From: Candidatus Krumholzibacteriota bacterium
GTDB taxonomy: Bacteria; Krumholzibacteriota; Krumholzibacteriia; JAJRXK01
Direction of reading: 5' to 3'
Assembly (NCBI GenBank): GCA_029262065.1
Contig: JAJDAC010000018.1
Coordinates: 62,001-126,000 of the forward strand
DNA length: 64,000 bases
The notes under the pieces are model-generated. The model was not told the origin of the DNA and ran no database searches. It saw nothing but the letters and a program-made list of their open reading frames with translations. Below are positions 61,642-64,000 of this stretch, piece by piece (within the stretch, counting starts at the first letter, position 1; each line of letters starts with the position of its first letter). The position numbers and the translations under genes were made by a program.

Positions 61642-63780
61642 CTATCGTTTCAACACCAGGGAGCCCGAACGCGCGCCTCGAGAAGAATCCAGGCGATAGA
61701 AGTACACGCCGTTGGCTACATTGCGGCCGGAACGATCGCATCCGTTCCACTGGATGAAACCACGCTGTTGTGCGGTTGCGGGCCGTTCCCAACTCCGAAC
61801 CAACCGACCGGCCACGTCATACAGACCAAGTCGAACGTCGTCGTTCCAATCCAGGGTGAACGCGAAATTGGCTCGGTCCACCGCCGGGTTGGGCCAGGCC
61901 TGAAGAATGATCGACGGATTCGTAGCGGCTGGCACGGGCGTCACCGTGGTTGGCCAGAACAAATAAATGCCGGCGTCGAACACACCCGCGACTCCCACCG
62001 TGTTGTTCCAACCGATCTCGAGGGAGCGAATGGTTCCCACGGCTTCGTGGTAGGCGATCTCGACCGGACTGGCCTTGTTGCCCACGTCGTAGACCCGTAC
62101 GTACCGTCCGTCAGCCACCCACGCCCACACACCATTCACATCGACATCCCACACGCCGTCCTGCGCGGGAATCAGGCCAATTTCGTTGAGCGTGCCGGGC
62201 GTTGAGATATCGAAGATCCTGACACCATTGGTGCCCTCGGCCACATACAGGTGGTCGTAGAACACATGCATGGAACCCACGTAGCTCGTGTACGGGACGG
62301 CGTCCGTCACCAACGGCAGAGTGGGATCCGAAACGTCCACGGCTTCGATGAGTCCTACGCCTGCACTGTAGACAAAGTCCCCTGATGCTGTGAGGTCGCC
62401 AACGCTATGGGCCGTGAACGTGCCCAGTTCCTGCGGGTTGGCTGGATCGGCAAAGTCCGTGATCGCGAAGCCGCTCGAAGATTGAGCCGAATAGACCGTC
62501 GTGCCCACCGCGCACAAGTCCAGCTCCTGCCCCGCCGGATTGATCGAAGCCAGCGTCAAAAGCTCTGCGGGCTGCGCTATGTCGATCGAGCGAATTCCAG
62601 CCCCCGATGCGAAGAGGACTCCGTCGACGCCAAGCTCAACATCCCAGTCGTTGTTCAACCCAGCGTTCACTCCTTGAACAACCAACGGCGAGACGCTTCC
62701 GAACAGCGACATCGTCTGATGATCGGCCACGAAGACCGCATCGTCGTTGATCTCGACATCAAGCGTGCGACTGGGCGCGGCGACCGTGCCCTGTCTGACG
62801 ATCGCGCCTGGAACCGAAGCATCGAACATCACCACACCCTGGTCGCCCACTGGAAAGACGATCGAAGATCCATCCGTCCAAAGTGATCCGCCGCTGTAAC
62901 CACCCTGCGATTCGCTGGCCAGCTCAAGATGATTCAACGGATCCGTGACATCGGTTGCAGCGATCCCATAGGAACCCGACGAAAACAGCGTGTTTCCCAC
63001 CAACACCATTCCGGCACCAGGAGCCGAGATCGTATTGATCTCCACGAGAGTAGATGGTGGCGCATAGGCAGCCACGTGAATCGAATTGAAACCGTTCGAA
63101 ACAAACACAAACGAACCATCAACCACAACGCTACCCGGTGCGCCCTGCCAGTCAAACTCGGTCGACGCCAGCTCCATGGGAAATGAAGGGTTCGTCACAT
63201 CAAAAACCCGCAGTCCTGGAAAGAACAAGTCCCACTCGTCACGCACGAACATCACGTACGCCAACGCACCTACGACATCGACATCGAAGAAGTTTATTTC
63301 GGGCAGTGCGTACGTCCCTCGCAGCGATGGATTCGTGGGATTGGTGAGGCTATAGACCAGAAGCCCGTTGGCCCCATCAGCCACGAACAGGTTTCCCCCT
63401 TCGATGTCGAACTGATAGGCGTTCAGAGAAGTAGGTTCGTTGCCGGCGAAGGTCAGATAGGGCTCAGCCGCGCCAACCTGATAGATGTTGATGCCATCCT
63501 GGCCCTGGCCCGAATACAGATAGTTCCCGTGGAGAATGAGCGCCTTCGCTCCGCCAGGAGTAATCACGACCTCGACGATTTCCGGAACCAACGGGTTTGA
63601 AATGTCCACTACCAGCAGCGCTGAGCCAGCCGCCACGTAGGCAATATTGCCGTTGACGACCGCTGAATTCGGCGTTCCCATGGTGGAATAGCCGACTTGA
63701 GACATGTTCCAGGAATCGAGTGCGTGAACGGGCGTGGCCGCCAACAGGACCAGCAAGGTACCCCACGAGAGAATGCGCAT
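61642..63780 (-). CDS. Secreted LVIVD-repeat protein with FlgD-type C-terminal domain
   Basis: A 712-residue protein with signal peptide (ILSWGTLLVLLAATPVHA). At least nine LVIVD-like propeller repeats follow: AYVAAGSALLVVDISNPLVPEIV, LFVADGANGLLVYSLTNPTNPSL, GLIEAVDVSDPTLPLV and LYVAEGTNGVRIFDISTPG. The end has AWPNPAVDRANFAF, VAGRLVRSW, QWNGCDRSG and NGVYFYRL. The C-terminal domain is a more diverged copy (NPAV instead of NPFNP). Its stop abuts the prepilin stop. GGAGG precedes ATG 63780. Confidence 0.87.
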   Translation of the reverse strand: MRILSWGTLLVLLAATPVHALDSWNMSQVGYSTMGTPNSAVVNGNIAYVAAGSALLVVDISNPLVPEIVEVVITPGGAKALILHGNYLYSGQGQDGINIYQVGAAEPYLTFAGNEPTSLNAYQFDIEGGNLFVADGANGLLVYSLTNPTNPSLRGTYALPEINFFDVDVVGALAYVMFVRDEWDLFFPGLRVFDVTNPSFPMELASTEFDWQGAPGSVVVDGSFVFVSNGFNSIHVAAYAPPSTLVEINTISAPGAGMVLVGNTLFSSGSYGIAATDVTDPLNHLELASESQGGYSGGSLWTDGSSIVFPVGDQGVVMFDASVPGAIVRQGTVAAPSRTLDVEINDDAVFVADHQTMSLFGSVSPLVVQGVNAGLNNDWDVELGVDGVLFASGAGIRSIDIAQPAELLTLASINPAGQELDLCAVGTTVYSAQSSSGFAITDFADPANPQELGTFTAHSVGDLTASGDFVYSAGVGLIEAVDVSDPTLPLVTDAVPYTSYVGSMHVFYDHLYVAEGTNGVRIFDISTPGTLNEIGLIPAQDGVWDVDVNGVWAWVADGRYVRVYDVGNKASPVEIAYHEAVGTIRSLEIGWNNTVGVAGVFDAGIYLFWPTTVTPVPAATNPSIILQAWPNPAVDRANFAFTLDWNDDVRLGLYDVAGRLVRSWERPATAQQRGFIQWNGCDRSGRNVANGVYFYRLDSSRGARSGSLVLKR

Positions 63781-64000
63781 GACCGCCTCCTGGGACTCTG
63801 GGAAACTGTGGAAGTAGACATTGTATCACGGTTCCCGCTGTTGGCGGTCCCCCGGGCCAGGGGCGACATGGCGATTTCGTGAGCTGAAACGATCTGCTCA
63901 GCTTGGCCTGGACCCATCGTAACTGTACACTCAACAAGTAGATACGATTCCCGCAGCCCCCTTCGGTCCATGGAATATCTCTTTCCACTTCTCCTGGGTT
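63781..64000. other. Gene-free right edge
   Basis: Upstream region of the LVIVD gene. TACAAT on the minus strand near 63822 is a possible -10. ATG 63970 opens a short hydrophobic frame (MEYLFPLLLG) running off the edge; it has no ribosome site and is not called. Confidence 0.35.

Noticed and set aside
63970-64000. Possible gene start MEYLFPLLLG at the right edge
   Set aside because: Only ten codons are visible, with no ribosome site.
1-64000. tRNA, rRNA, CRISPR, transposase or integrase genes
   Set aside because: I looked for T-arm-like motifs, spaced repeats and DDE or recombinase motifs and saw none.

Overview
This is a roughly 60% G+C chromosomal window from a bacterium. About 57 protein genes are packed tightly on both strands. 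I see no rRNA, tRNA, CRISPR array, insertion sequence or phage gene. Nine secreted proteins end in a FlgD-Ig-like C-terminal domain (Asn-Pro-Phe-Asn-Pro, then GGRLVR and a Trp-Asp/Asn-Gly-Arg strand). One of them has dockerin-like calcium loops. There are three ECF sigma factors and many TTG starts. This style suggests an uncultured lineage near the FCB group (Eisenbacteria, Krumholzibacteriota or Latescibacterota type). That placement is inference from gene content, since there is no marker gene to prove it.

Layout. 0-6 kb: a truncated secreted protein, two small conserved genes, divergent pheA and hisC, and an EamA transporter. 6-13.1 kb: a seven-gene minus-strand operon for membrane-lipid modification (GPH symporter, COG2907 flavoprotein, DUF1365, cyclopropane-synthase-like methyltransferase, DUF1295, second methyltransferase), with several ATGA overlaps. 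Its last gene is an AhpC/TSA-type thioredoxin-fold protein with an in-frame TGA exactly at the catalytic cysteine of a CxxC motif, followed by a SECIS-like hairpin. This is a strong candidate selenoprotein that ordinary gene callers truncate. 14.6-23.3 kb: a light/photo-oxidative-stress-like regulatory island. It has a CarH/LitR-type MerR-B12 regulator, a second free-standing B12-binding protein with the same Wx9EH signature, an ECF sigma factor with a minimal anti-sigma protein, a renalase-like flavoprotein, an atypical SDR, DUF427 and CIA30 proteins, and a metalloprotease-like membrane protein that has lost its zinc motif.

23.3-29.2 kb: S41 peptidase, a membrane AraC regulator, a beta-lactamase-fold hydrolase and a DEAD-box helicase. 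29.3-41.3 kb: a three-heme protein with tandem P460 units, a 1017-residue secreted protein, an exported TPR-CHAT protein divergent from an ECF sigma/anti-sigma pair, and an M43 metalloprotease. 41.4-64 kb: mostly secreted or metabolic single genes. These include an Lrp regulator divergent from a PLP lyase, nitrobindin, a MauG-type diheme protein, an RRM protein with a structured leader, nitroreductase, a third ECF sigma factor, an SGNH hydrolase, fasciclin, a prepilin and an LVIVD protein.

The most notable system is the 6-23 kb block. Its gene set resembles singlet-oxygen/LitR light-response clusters known from proteobacteria (which include cfa-like and furan-fatty-acid genes), here joined to a candidate selenoprotein. 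The idea that the B12 sensors and sigma factor control the lipid operon is inference from co-location.
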